A stretch of DNA of 64,000 nucleotides from a virus: the IMG/VR virus record IMGVR_UViG_3300028844_005445, positions 1 to 64,000 of that record; one strand, written 5' to 3'. The notes beneath the pieces are model-generated. The model was not told where the DNA came from and did not search any database. It saw only the letters and a list, made by a program, of their open reading frames with translations. This document shows, one piece after another, positions 37,201-45,118 of the stretch; positions within the stretch are counted from its first letter, which is position 1; every line of letters starts with the position of its first letter. Both the position numbers and the translations under genes were made by a program.

Positions 37201-37854
37201 TCATTTTAGTATCCAAAGATTTTTGTCTTTTAAAAATTTTTCACGATCAGTATTTTTATTGGACAGTGGGTGAGATACATACGTGTTATTGTCGTGAGGT
37301 TGAGCTCTTGATATGATTGATTGGTCTAAGGTTTTTAATTTTAAGTTTTGCCAATTTCCATTAAAGATTTCACGATTGAATTCTATCTGATCATCAAAAT
37401 TATCGTGTGTGTTTTTATCTAAAATGTCCTGAAATAGCTCCTTAATGATAGTAGATGATTTATAGTATATCCACCCCATGCATAATGTATATCCAATCTT
37501 TTTGTAAATATTTTGTGGGAATTTTCCTGTCGATGCAATAAGATCATATTTTTCTTCCACCAAGTCCAATGGATTTTTAAGCCAAATTGCATCAAGATCG
37601 GAATGTAATATATCATGCCCTTGATCGAGTAAGCGAATAATGCATTTAACTCTCACATCCCAAGACCATGTTTTTTTGTTAAATATATTTAAATCCAATA
37701 ACTCAGTGTTAATTTCATTTTCAACTAAATAATCATATATATCTTGATCTAAGGAATATATTGTATAGTTTTCAATTCCATGACGATGCAAATAAAGAGC
37801 CCAATTATGAGCTATTCTTTTGTATCTACTATTCCCGAATGCTATGATTTTCAT
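37201..37854 (-). CDS. nucleotide-diphospho-sugar transferase
   Basis: 217 residues from MKIIAFGNSRYKRIAHNWAL. TWSWDVRVKCIIRLLDQGHDILHSDLDAIWLKNPL holds the DxD motif (DLD) of the GT77/DUF271-type nucleotide-sugar transferases, followed by ASTGKFP and a C-terminal acceptor region. The inner ATG (37854) is chosen because it overlaps the stop of the methyltransferase by 4 nt; an upstream in-frame ATG gives six more residues. Its C-terminus is directly followed by the scar region at 37059-37200, so the tail of this gene was probably its neighbour before the deletion. Confidence 0.75.
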   Translation of the reverse strand: MKIIAFGNSRYKRIAHNWALYLHRHGIENYTIYSLDQDIYDYLVENEINTELLDLNIFNKKTWSWDVRVKCIIRLLDQGHDILHSDLDAIWLKNPLDLVEEKYDLIASTGKFPQNIYKKIGYTLCMGWIYYKSSTIIKELFQDILDKNTHDNFDDQIEFNREIFNGNWQNLKLKTLDQSIISRAQPHDNNTYVSHPLSNKNTDREKFLKDKNLWILK

Positions 37855-38411
37855 AAGTTTGAAATAGCCCACGAACTGTCAGAAAATCGATAAAGCCTCA
37901 TATCTCCTTTTTTTATTTCTGGATATGCTTCATAAACAGCTTTCAACACACCGTTTTTTGGTCTTTTATTTCCTTCTACCATGTCATGACCAGAGAGTAT
38001 TCCACCGGACTTTAAAAGCTGCTGAGCTAGTGGTAGCTCATTTTTTAGCGCATCGTAAGAATGATCACCATCTAAGTAAATTAAGTCGTATTTTTTATTT
38101 TGTGCTATTGCCTTTTTGAGATAGGCAATACTAGCTTGTTTGTATAGAGTCAAATTATCGACTCGATTTTGTAAATTAGATAATTGTTTTGATATCTCTA
38201 TGTCAACTCCATCAACTTCTTTTGCGTAGTAGCAAAACAATGAAGTGCTAATTCCATGGTGACATCCAATTTCTAATATGGTCGAATGTTTATCAATAAA
38301 CTTCTCACAAAGCTCGTCCAACCCAAATAACCAATTAGTTTGAAATCCTTCGCAATGACGGTCTGTATATGGATTTGTCATACGCCTAGTTTTTAAATTT
38401 ATTTTTTTCAT
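37851..38411 (-). CDS. class I SAM-dependent methyltransferase
   Basis: 186 residues from ATG 38411. Motif I ILEIGCHHGISTSLFCYY (about 46-63), VDGVDIEISKQ (acidic loop), then YDLIYLDGDHSYDALKNELPL, a hallmark of the Methyltransf_24 group, and GGILSGHDM. In glycan loci these enzymes often O-methylate terminal sugars. The start lies 4 nt after the sulfotransferase stop; a longer frame begins at 38438. Confidence 0.82.
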   Translation of the reverse strand: MKKINLKTRRMTNPYTDRHCEGFQTNWLFGLDELCEKFIDKHSTILEIGCHHGISTSLFCYYAKEVDGVDIEISKQLSNLQNRVDNLTLYKQASIAYLKKAIAQNKKYDLIYLDGDHSYDALKNELPLAQQLLKSGGILSGHDMVEGNKRPKNGVLKAVYEAYPEIKKGDMRLYRFSDSSWAISNL

Positions 38412-38415
38412 ATTT

Positions 38416-39042
38416 TTATTCTCCAAATTCATAACCAAAATACTTAATGTCCTTTACATACCTTTCCGCCACAATCTCGCGAGTTTCGTCATCGTAGTAT
38501 TCGGTGTAATGTTTGTGGTTTGATTGTTTTTTGTGTGGAAGTTGTTGTCGTGGAATTTTAATTTTGTCGCAGACGATATCGAAGTCTTGCTGTAGATTTT
38601 CAAATCGACCTATGAAATCAACACCATGTTTTATGAAATAAGATCCTGGAAGCAAATGATATTCAAAATTAGTATTTAAACAAAAATCTTGATCTACTAT
38701 ATTTTTAACATTTTCAAAAAGTTTGGAGTCGTTTATGAAATTACTAAATGTAATGTATCTCTCACTTAAATTAAAAAATTCATATGTAGATACAAGTCTA
38801 TCATATGGGTTCCTACAAAAAGTAAATTTAAAATAATCAATATGTTTATTTATGGAATCAAATAAATGTTCATTTCTTAAGTTTTTTGTATTTATATACC
38901 ATTGTTTATGGCGTTCATTTACTTTATATCCTGATATTATATCTGAAATATCAGATGCATAATTATACAGAGCTTGCTCTACTGAAGTTCCAGCACATTT
39001 AGGTAAGTGTATGAAAATAAATTTATGTTTATGACTTATCAT
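38416..39042 (-). CDS. sulfotransferase-like protein
   Basis: 208 residues. PAPS-binding 5'-phosphosulfate loop HLPKCAGTSVEQAL (about 12-25), 3'-phosphate motif FCRNPYDRLVSTYEFF (about 73-88), and the common C-terminus IPRQQLPHKKQSNHKHYTEY, then YDDETREIVAERYVKDIKYFGYEFGE. These are Sulfotransfer_2-type carbohydrate sulfotransferases transferring sulfate from PAPS to glycans. The last ~60 codons are very close, even in DNA, to those of 42064-42666 and 42679-43269, while the N-terminal parts differ. The 3' end of a further copy lies just upstream at 39046-39108. Confidence 0.8.
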   Translation of the reverse strand: MISHKHKFIFIHLPKCAGTSVEQALYNYASDISDIISGYKVNERHKQWYINTKNLRNEHLFDSINKHIDYFKFTFCRNPYDRLVSTYEFFNLSERYITFSNFINDSKLFENVKNIVDQDFCLNTNFEYHLLPGSYFIKHGVDFIGRFENLQQDFDIVCDKIKIPRQQLPHKKQSNHKHYTEYYDDETREIVAERYVKDIKYFGYEFGE

Positions 39043-39045
39043 TAC

Positions 39046-39108
39046 TCAACTTCCAAATTCGTAACCAAAATATTCAATGTCTTTTGCGTACCGGTCCGTA
39101 ACGATTTG
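39046..39108 (-). pseudogene. sulfotransferase 3'-end fragment
   Basis: A 21-codon fragment QIVTDRYAKDIEYFGYEFGS plus stop between gmd and the intact sulfotransferase, matching the conserved C-terminus of the other sulfotransferases. Nothing upstream in this frame continues the gene, so it is the remnant of a deleted or replaced copy. Confidence 0.8.
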
Positions 39109-39121
39109 GATTGTTGACTTC

Positions 39122-40129
39122 TTAAACCGGGCAGTCCGAATCTACCATTTCTTTTACAAGTTGTTCAAAACTGGTTTCCGGATGCCAATTTAGTTCTTGA
39201 TTTGCTTTACTCGCGTCTCCGAGGAGCTCATCTACTTCTGCCGGGCGGAAGTATTTAGAGTCTATAAATATCAATTCTCGACCGGTTTTCGAGTCGTAAC
39301 CAATTTCATCAATCCCGATACCTTTCCATTGTATATCAAAACCGCGTAATTGGAAAGATTGTTCAATGAACTCTCGGACCGAGTAAAATTTGTTAGTCGC
39401 TAGAACATAATCGTCTGGTGTGTCCTGTTGTAACATCAACCACATACCGTGTACATAATCTCTCGCATGACCCCAATCTCTTTTAGAGTCAATATTACCC
39501 ATCACCAGTCGATCACTCTCACCGGTGAGTATTTTGTTCAGCCCGAGGGTAATCTTTCTAGTAACGAATGTTTCACCTCTTCGTGGACTCTCGTGATTGA
39601 ATAGTATACCTGTACATGCAAACATGTTGTACGATTCTCTGTAATTTTTTGTTATCCAGTAGCCGTATATTTTCGCGCAACCGTACGGTGATCTAGGGTA
39701 AAAAGGTGTAGTTTCACGTTGCGGTACTTCTTGAACTAGTCCGTACAACTCACTTGTACTAGCTTGGTATATTTTTGTTTTGTTTTGGAAACCGAGCAAC
39801 CTAACAGCTTCTAGTACTCTGAGTGTACCAACACCATCTACATCTGCAGTGTATTCCGGAACATCAAAGCTCACTTTCACATGACTTTGAGCACCTAGAT
39901 TGTATATTTCCACTGGTTTAACTTTTTGTATGATACTTATTACATTTGTTGAATCTGTCAAATCACCATAGTGTAATGTTATTTTATCGTATATATGATT
40001 TATACGGTGTGTGTTTATCAATGATGATCTACGTACAATACCATGTACCTCATAACCTTTATCTAATAATAATTCTGCTAGGTATGACCCATCTTGCCCG
40101 GTTATACCTGTTATTAATGCTACTTTCAT
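39122..40129 (-). CDS. gmd: GDP-mannose 4,6-dehydratase
   Basis: 335 residues, full length. NADP-binding [15 protein letters not shown] (GxxGxxG), [26 protein letters not shown], the YG..TS..YG..Y..K segment [13 protein letters not shown] ... [15 protein letters not shown] (catalytic Tyr-x-x-x-Lys), and [17 protein letters not shown] identify Gmd, which converts GDP-mannose to GDP-4-keto-6-deoxymannose, the first committed step to GDP-L-fucose. fcl lies immediately upstream in the same operon. Confidence 0.93.
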   Translation of the reverse strand: MKVALITGITGQDGSYLAELLLDKGYEVHGIVRRSSLINTHRINHIYDKITLHYGDLTDSTNVISIIQKVKPVEIYNLGAQSHVKVSFDVPEYTADVDGVGTLRVLEAVRLLGFQNKTKIYQASTSELYGLVQEVPQRETTPFYPRSPYGCAKIYGYWITKNYRESYNMFACTGILFNHESPRRGETFVTRKITLGLNKILTGESDRLVMGNIDSKRDWGHARDYVHGMWLMLQQDTPDDYVLATNKFYSVREFIEQSFQLRGFDIQWKGIGIDEIGYDSKTGRELIFIDSKYFRPAEVDELLGDASKANQELNWHPETSFEQLVKEMVDSDCPV

Positions 40130-40139
40130 GTTTAACTAT

Positions 40140-41078
40140 TTAACTACGTACATCCGGATATCTACCAACAAAATAATCAACTGTAGATTTTATACCATGC
40201 TCTAGATCTATGAAGCTATTATTTTCAGACCAACCTGGTAACAGGTTGAGAAGTTTAGAATTGTCTGCCGTTTTTTTATATTGACCATCACTGAATTTAT
40301 CGTTGAATGTCAATGCATGTTCATAGTCAAAAGCTCTAGCAACATATGTTGCTGCTTGCTTAATTGAATGTTCAGTTGATGGGCTTGCTATTACATTCTC
40401 TCGATTGATAACTGGTATGAGTTGTAGGATTATATGCGCGAGATCATTAGCATGTATGAATTGTCTCAGTGGCTTTCCGGTGCCTCTGACTTCAAACGGT
40501 TTATTAGACTTTTTAGCTAGATAACATTTGTGTATGAGAGCAGGAAGCACATGTGCATCCTCTAGATGGTAATTGTCATTATCACCATATATATTGGTTG
40601 GTACAATACAATTATAATTTGTGTTGTATTGACTGTTATACGCACGACATTGAACATCTAGCATGCGCTTTGCATATGCATATGCATCGTTTGAGTCATG
40701 AGGTGCACCGTCATGTAACATATTCTCATTTATAGGGTATGTTGTTTTGTCTGGAAATATACACGTAGATAGCATGCCTATAAATTTTGGTACCCGGTGG
40801 TTATAACATGCCTTCACAATATTATGATTCATAAGCATATTATCCTCGTACATATCAACTTTAAAGTTCATATTTTTATATAAACCACCTACATTCGCTG
40901 CTAAATGCACCACACAATCTGGTTGTGATATTTTCACAATGTCAGTTAATCTATCAAAATTTTTGAGATCACAATCTTTAGATGATAGATATTCTATATC
41001 ATAATTTGGGTAAATAGTTGAAACATTTTTAATTGCTTGACCAACCAATCCAGTACCACCGGTTACAAGTATTTTCAT
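40140..41078 (-). CDS. fcl: GDP-L-fucose synthase
   Basis: 312 residues starting MKILVTGGTGLVGQAIKNVS. NADP loop GGTGLVGQA, HLAANVGGLYKNM, MLSTCIFPDKTTYPINENMLHDGAPHDSNDAYAYAKRMLDVQ (Ser-Thr-Cys and catalytic Y-A-Y-A-K), and GTGKPLRQFIHANDLA are diagnostic of the epimerase/reductase. It turns GDP-4-keto-6-deoxymannose into GDP-L-fucose. The start at 41078 is preferred over the longer frame because the upstream glycosyltransferase stop lies at 41080-41082; the longer frame has a hydrophobic, non-family N-terminus. Confidence 0.93.
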   Translation of the reverse strand: MKILVTGGTGLVGQAIKNVSTIYPNYDIEYLSSKDCDLKNFDRLTDIVKISQPDCVVHLAANVGGLYKNMNFKVDMYEDNMLMNHNIVKACYNHRVPKFIGMLSTCIFPDKTTYPINENMLHDGAPHDSNDAYAYAKRMLDVQCRAYNSQYNTNYNCIVPTNIYGDNDNYHLEDAHVLPALIHKCYLAKKSNKPFEVRGTGKPLRQFIHANDLAHIILQLIPVINRENVIASPSTEHSIKQAATYVARAFDYEHALTFNDKFSDGQYKKTADNSKLLNLLPGWSENNSFIDLEHGIKSTVDYFVGRYPDVRS

Positions 41079-41079
41079 A

Positions 41080-41949
41080 TTAGTATATATCTTGTAGTGA
41101 ACAACTATCAACATACCCTGCGTTAGAAATATTGTATGTCTGTGTTCTAGAGTTTTGTAAATGTATATGTAAAGTTTTAATATATATACAAGGATTGTAT
41201 ATCCCGCGATGATAATGCTTGTACACGTCACTCAATTTACTATCACATGCCACTTCACCCATACGTATTAACTCTAGTTCTGATGGTACTAAAATCGGTG
41301 ATTTGAAGCACCAGGTGTCTTGTGAATATTTATTAGGACGTTCATGTTCATGAAATATTGATATGTCTGTTTCTGATACGAACTCCCACCGTGTAAGAGC
41401 CAGGAGATTGTTGTTCATGTTGATCGATTGTAGTTTGTGTACGTCGTCTGTTACTACGATGTCTCCATTGCATACGCACCATGGTGCGTGTGTCTCCTGT
41501 GAGTTACAGTATTCGAATAATGTTTTGAAACTGGGTCTACCATCATGTGATGTAACTGTCAATTTTTCGTGCGGGGTTATGAAATGTTCTATTTCTCCTC
41601 CGCGATTGTCCCATAGAACATGTACATGATTGACATGAGGGTTTTTTAAATTTAATAGCAAAGCGAGTTTGTACTCTTCTATGCGAAGTGGGTTTTTATC
41701 TACATATAAGCTAGTCAGTATGTTGACAGACAGATCATTATAGTGATTATGATATGTCTCTGTTACATGTTGTTCAATTTTTTTATAATCTATATTTTGT
41801 AACCGGATATGCCGGCCTTCAAATCTACCGTTGTTGATCCAGTGTTGTCTGGCTTTAGATGTGTCATTACCAAACGCTTGTTGCAGGTCAGGGTATGAGT
41901 TTAAATAGTCTTCAAAGTCAACTCTCGATATGTCCGGGTATTTTATCAT
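41080..41949 (-). CDS. glycosyltransferase-like protein with N-terminal YPDL module
   Basis: 289 residues. Residues ~8-48 (DFEDYLNSYPDLQQAFGNDT then SKARQHWINNGRFEGR) form a YPDL...HW...G..EGR module found in two other genes of this cassette. The rest holds HAPWCVCNGDIVVTDDVHKL (a GD/DxD-like donor motif) and LTRWEF..E.DISIFHE.ERP, resembling 44261-45118. It is likely a glycosyltransferase. Its ATG overlaps a relic ORF, and its tail is copied in the scar at 37059-37200. Confidence 0.6.
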   Translation of the reverse strand: MIKYPDISRVDFEDYLNSYPDLQQAFGNDTSKARQHWINNGRFEGRHIRLQNIDYKKIEQHVTETYHNHYNDLSVNILTSLYVDKNPLRIEEYKLALLLNLKNPHVNHVHVLWDNRGGEIEHFITPHEKLTVTSHDGRPSFKTLFEYCNSQETHAPWCVCNGDIVVTDDVHKLQSINMNNNLLALTRWEFVSETDISIFHEHERPNKYSQDTWCFKSPILVPSELELIRMGEVACDSKLSDVYKHYHRGIYNPCIYIKTLHIHLQNSRTQTYNISNAGYVDSCSLQDIY

Positions 41950-42047
41950 GATAGTTCTACGAATCTTTTTAGTGTTTCGAGTTCATCTGGCCCTGTTATT
42001 TGTTTCTTTTCTATAAACGTACTCCCATACTCGTTAATTGTAGTTAT
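41946..42047 (-). pseudogene. relic or start-less ORF (ATA where ATG is expected)
   Basis: A 33-residue frame ITTINEYGSTFIEKKQITGP then DELETLKRFVELS, ending in an ATGA overlap with the next gene. There is no ATG, GTG or TTG; an ATA stands exactly 7 nt after a perfect late box AATAAATA, where comparable genes have ATG. Either a gene that lost its start or an unusual ATA-initiated small ORF, probably the C-terminal remains of a deleted cassette gene. Confidence 0.55.
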
Positions 42048-42054
42048 GACAGCT

Positions 42055-42062
42055 TATTTATT
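42055..42062 (-). promoter_or_regulatory. late promoter box
   Basis: Minus strand AATAAATA, 7 nt before the ATA at 42047; overlaps just past the stop of 42064-42666. Confidence 0.6.
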
Positions 42063-42063
42063 C

Positions 42064-42666
42064 TTATTCTCCAAATTCATAACCAAAGTACTCGATGTCT
42101 TTTGCGTATTTTTCCGCAACAATTTGTTTTGTTTCATCATCGTAGTATTCGGTGTAGTGTTTGTGTTTAGTTTTGTTCACATGAGGTAGTTGTTGAGGTG
42201 GGATTCCAATTTTATCACATATTTTGTTAAAGTCTTCTGTTAGATTCTCTATCTTACCGGTGAAATTAATATCTATATTTTTACCATCACTCGATAACCA
42301 GTGTGTACAAGGGTTGATTAACCCACTATTTAGAACAAAGCTTTTAAAATTTTTATCACAATTTTTCCCACTCTTTAACTTTGATCGAGCCTGGCGGCCA
42401 TATGGGGTGTCGTATTGAGCAGATTTTACAATATGTTTCCAAAATGATACAGCTCTAGACCAAGGGTTTCGACCAAAACCAAAACATTTATAGTCTTTTG
42501 TATAATCAAAATCTTTTAAAGCGGAGGCATATGTTTTATGATAATGGTATAGAGTTTCACCGTTAGACTTTATATCCGAAACCGGGTTCAATGCCGCTCT
42601 AACGCTTTCACTTCCGGTTTTTGGTACTGCTATGAAAATGTATTTGTATTTATGACTGATTCTCAT
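42064..42666 (-). CDS. sulfotransferase-like protein
   Basis: 200 residues. PSB loop AVPKTGSESVRAAL, 3'-phosphate motif FGRNPWSRAVSFWKHI, and the shared C-terminus IPPQQLPHVNKTKHKHYTEY then YDDETKQIVAEKYAKDIEYFGYEFGE. A likely PAPS-dependent glycan sulfotransferase. The C-terminal third is nearly identical at DNA level to that of 42679-43269 and close to 38416-39042, while the N-terminal two-thirds differ, suggesting domain-wise recombination between copies. Confidence 0.78.
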   Translation of the reverse strand: MRISHKYKYIFIAVPKTGSESVRAALNPVSDIKSNGETLYHYHKTYASALKDFDYTKDYKCFGFGRNPWSRAVSFWKHIVKSAQYDTPYGRQARSKLKSGKNCDKNFKSFVLNSGLINPCTHWLSSDGKNIDINFTGKIENLTEDFNKICDKIGIPPQQLPHVNKTKHKHYTEYYDDETKQIVAEKYAKDIEYFGYEFGE

Positions 42667-42678
42667 AGATGTTGTATG

Positions 42679-43269
42679 TTACTTTTCGAACGTATACCCG
42701 TACTGCTCAATGTCTTTTTTGTATTTTTTCGCGACTATTTCACGAGTTTCATCATCGTAGTATTCGGTGTAGTGTTTGTGCTTAGTTTTGTTCACATGGG
42801 GTAGTTGTTGAGGTGGGATTCCAATTCTATCACAGACCACATCGAAGTCCTCTTGTAAGTTTTCTAGCTTTAAAATAAAATCAACAATTTGGTTACCCTG
42901 TTTATCAAAATGATGGTCATAACAAGACCAATGATTCATATATTTGTTCCAGGTTTTAACAGCTTCTTTAAATGGAATATCTTCTAGTCTGTTTTGCTGT
43001 ATACCATATTTGTATATGGATACAACTCTAGACCATGGATTTCTAGCAACAGAAAATTTGAAATACTCATTCCAGTCCCAACCCTGAGCTTTAAAACATA
43101 TCTGAAGTTCATGAGCTGTGGCATGTGTATATGGTGGAAATTTTTTTTTGTCTTCTTCTGGACCACCTCCCTTGATGTTAGTATATCTATCTAACACACC
43201 TCTCAATGTTTCGCTTCCCGTTTTAGGTGGTGCGATATATAACCATTTATTTTTATGTGACATTCTCAT
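42679..43269 (-). CDS. sulfotransferase-like protein
   Basis: 196 residues. PSB loop APPKTGSETLRGVL, 3'-phosphate motif VARNPWSRVVSIYK, shared C-terminus IPPQQLPHVNKTKHKHYTEY then YDDETREIVAKKYKKDIEQYGYTFEK. Third intact member of the local sulfotransferase set. A TGTAAATA late-type box stands 6 nt upstream of the first ATG (the protein begins MRMSH, so the inner ATG is also possible). Confidence 0.78.
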   Translation of the reverse strand: MRMSHKNKWLYIAPPKTGSETLRGVLDRYTNIKGGGPEEDKKKFPPYTHATAHELQICFKAQGWDWNEYFKFSVARNPWSRVVSIYKYGIQQNRLEDIPFKEAVKTWNKYMNHWSCYDHHFDKQGNQIVDFILKLENLQEDFDVVCDRIGIPPQQLPHVNKTKHKHYTEYYDDETREIVAKKYKKDIEQYGYTFEK

Positions 43270-43275
43270 TATATG

Positions 43276-43283
43276 TATTTACA
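43276..43283 (-). promoter_or_regulatory. late-type promoter box
   Basis: Minus strand TGTAAATA, 6 nt before the ATG at 43269. Confidence 0.5.
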
Positions 43284-43291
43284 AATAAAAG

Positions 43292-44227
43292 TTAATCTTT
43301 CATTATATCCTCTCCAAAATACCTGGTGAGATCGCTTCGGATATCTTTCGGTATTTTGAAAACACCGGGGGAAGGTGATTCTTCTTCCGGAGTTATACCA
43401 AACAACCCATGTAAACCGCTGCCTATACATAACTTTTTAATATTGTTAGAAATTTTATTCGCTAGCGGAACCGCTGATGCTCCGCATGCAAATATAACGA
43501 CATCATAATTATCTACAACATTATTAATTTGTTTAGATATATGTTCGATAGTCTCCATATGATTATTGTCTGGTCCCATGTTACCGAAGCATGAAGGGTA
43601 ATCAACATATCCGAGATCGGTTACATTGTTTATATTTTTCTCGAGATAATGTTTTTTGCATGATTCACCCATATTACTTACAATTAAAACCCGATTATTT
43701 TTCAATTCACGTCTGGCTAGCTCCATCACCTCAACATACCAGTAATTATGATTTGTATAGAATGCTTTAAACATTTCTAATATATTGCTATCAATATGTG
43801 GGTTTTTGTAAAGTAAGTGTTCCGGTTCTTTAGATGCTGGGTGCGCGGTAGATATTATAAAAGCGGATTTATATTCATCCATAAATGAATTGATATGCTC
43901 ATGTACATCAACAGCCCGGTGGAGCAGAAACATTGAACATGTTGATGCTTTAATTGCAGCTTTATATTCCTTCAACCAGTCATTAAATACGGGAGTTTTA
44001 ATAAGTGTAGATAGGTTTTTCTCATGGTCTGTGTGTATATCCACAGTATTATCATATAACCCACAACAATTGTATAACCACCTACATGCCCAGGATATAT
44101 TTTTCCATTGAGATTTTCTATCTTTTATGCAATGTAGTTGACCTATTGTATCTAAATAGTGTACAAACAGTAAAGTACTCTCTGTATAACCTGCTCTGTA
44201 AAAACTATATGGTTTCTCTAATGACAT
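43292..44227 (-). CDS. possible GT-D/DUF1792-like glycosyltransferase
   Basis: 311 residues. N-terminal half (YRAGYTESTLLFVHYLDTIG...) is unrecognised; the C-terminal half has DYPSCFGNMGPDNNHMETIE and DVVIFACGASAVPLANKISNNIKKLCIGSGLHGLFG, which resembles the DUF1792/GT-D fold (D.v.i..G.sa..la..l.....k.ldiG). GT-D enzymes act late in surface glycan synthesis. The match is from pattern only. A TATAAT stands 5 nt upstream of the ATG at 44227; a GTG three bases earlier is possible. Confidence 0.45.
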   Translation of the reverse strand: MSLEKPYSFYRAGYTESTLLFVHYLDTIGQLHCIKDRKSQWKNISWACRWLYNCCGLYDNTVDIHTDHEKNLSTLIKTPVFNDWLKEYKAAIKASTCSMFLLHRAVDVHEHINSFMDEYKSAFIISTAHPASKEPEHLLYKNPHIDSNILEMFKAFYTNHNYWYVEVMELARRELKNNRVLIVSNMGESCKKHYLEKNINNVTDLGYVDYPSCFGNMGPDNNHMETIEHISKQINNVVDNYDVVIFACGASAVPLANKISNNIKKLCIGSGLHGLFGITPEEESPSPGVFKIPKDIRSDLTRYFGEDIMKD

Positions 44228-44260
44228 CACTTATTATAATTTATTCATAACTTAAATTAT

Positions 44261-45118
44261 TCAAGAGTATGGTACACTCTTCCATCTAAACTCCCGTTCC
44301 CACATCATCATATCATGATATTCTTCTCTGGAATAGTTTTTCCCTCTGTAACATATATTTGTATATGTTGGACTAGATTCAGACCACCCGGCATGTTCAT
44401 GTATTGATACTACGGTCAAGCAAGGATTCAACATGGTTTTAACTTTAGATAGTTCATAATTGACCATCTGATCACATCCAGGTCTGCCTATTTCAATATC
44501 TAAGTTACATTTATTATTTACATAGTTTTCGTAACCTTTTGAATCATCGGTATATTCTGTACCAAAATTACCGGCTACATGATCTGTATATATTGGAAAA
44601 TTTAGAGGTGTTGAATAAAACCAGCTATCTGTAGATACACCTTCAAGGTTTCCACCGTGCATAGTAATGTAATCAATGTTGTCATATTTAAACTTGTAAC
44701 CATTGTATGTGTTTTTTTGTTTTTGTGTGTAGTTATCAAATTTGTTATATCTAGTTAAAGATATACAATTTTTAGAATAATCTACAGATGATAGCTCGTC
44801 TAATTTATGTGAATTCCATTCCGGAAAATATATATCTGCATTAGCTAGTATCCAGTTTCTAGGTTTGTTATCGTTTCTAGTTACATTATCACTGTACGTC
44901 AACATATCTTTGAATGTAGGTCTATTGGTGTTACTTGAATGTATAATAACAGATATATTTTCAAAATCTTGTAATAATTTTGTATTAAAATCTATATCAA
45001 CTATAACAACCACTTCATTAATGACCGGGTTAGATATATTTTTTTGTAAACAAAATATAAATTCTTTCCACCGGTTTTGATCCGACGGTTGATGTAACGT
45101 TGTTATTAAACTAAACAT
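44261..45118 (-). CDS. glycosyltransferase-like protein
   Basis: 285 residues. NWILANADIYFPEW (an N/D-A-D-I segment equivalent to CNGDIVV of the 41080-41949 product), ISLTRYNKF, DSWFYSTPLNFP and a C-terminal IHEHAGWSE mirror that protein block for block, minus the YPDL module, so the two are paralogues. Likely glycosyltransferase of GT-A type. The start is 8 nt inside the end of the previous gene, a normal operon overlap. Confidence 0.6.
   Translation of the reverse strand: MFSLITTLHQPSDQNRWKEFIFCLQKNISNPVINEVVVIVDIDFNTKLLQDFENISVIIHSSNTNRPTFKDMLTYSDNVTRNDNKPRNWILANADIYFPEWNSHKLDELSSVDYSKNCISLTRYNKFDNYTQKQKNTYNGYKFKYDNIDYITMHGGNLEGVSTDSWFYSTPLNFPIYTDHVAGNFGTEYTDDSKGYENYVNNKCNLDIEIGRPGCDQMVNYELSKVKTMLNPCLTVVSIHEHAGWSESSPTYTNICYRGKNYSREEYHDMMMWEREFRWKSVPYS

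Noticed and set aside
41079-41231. Longer fcl start with a hydrophobic N-terminus
   Set aside because: Gives 51 residues not found in this family and overlaps the end of the preceding glycosyltransferase; MKILVTGG is the normal start.
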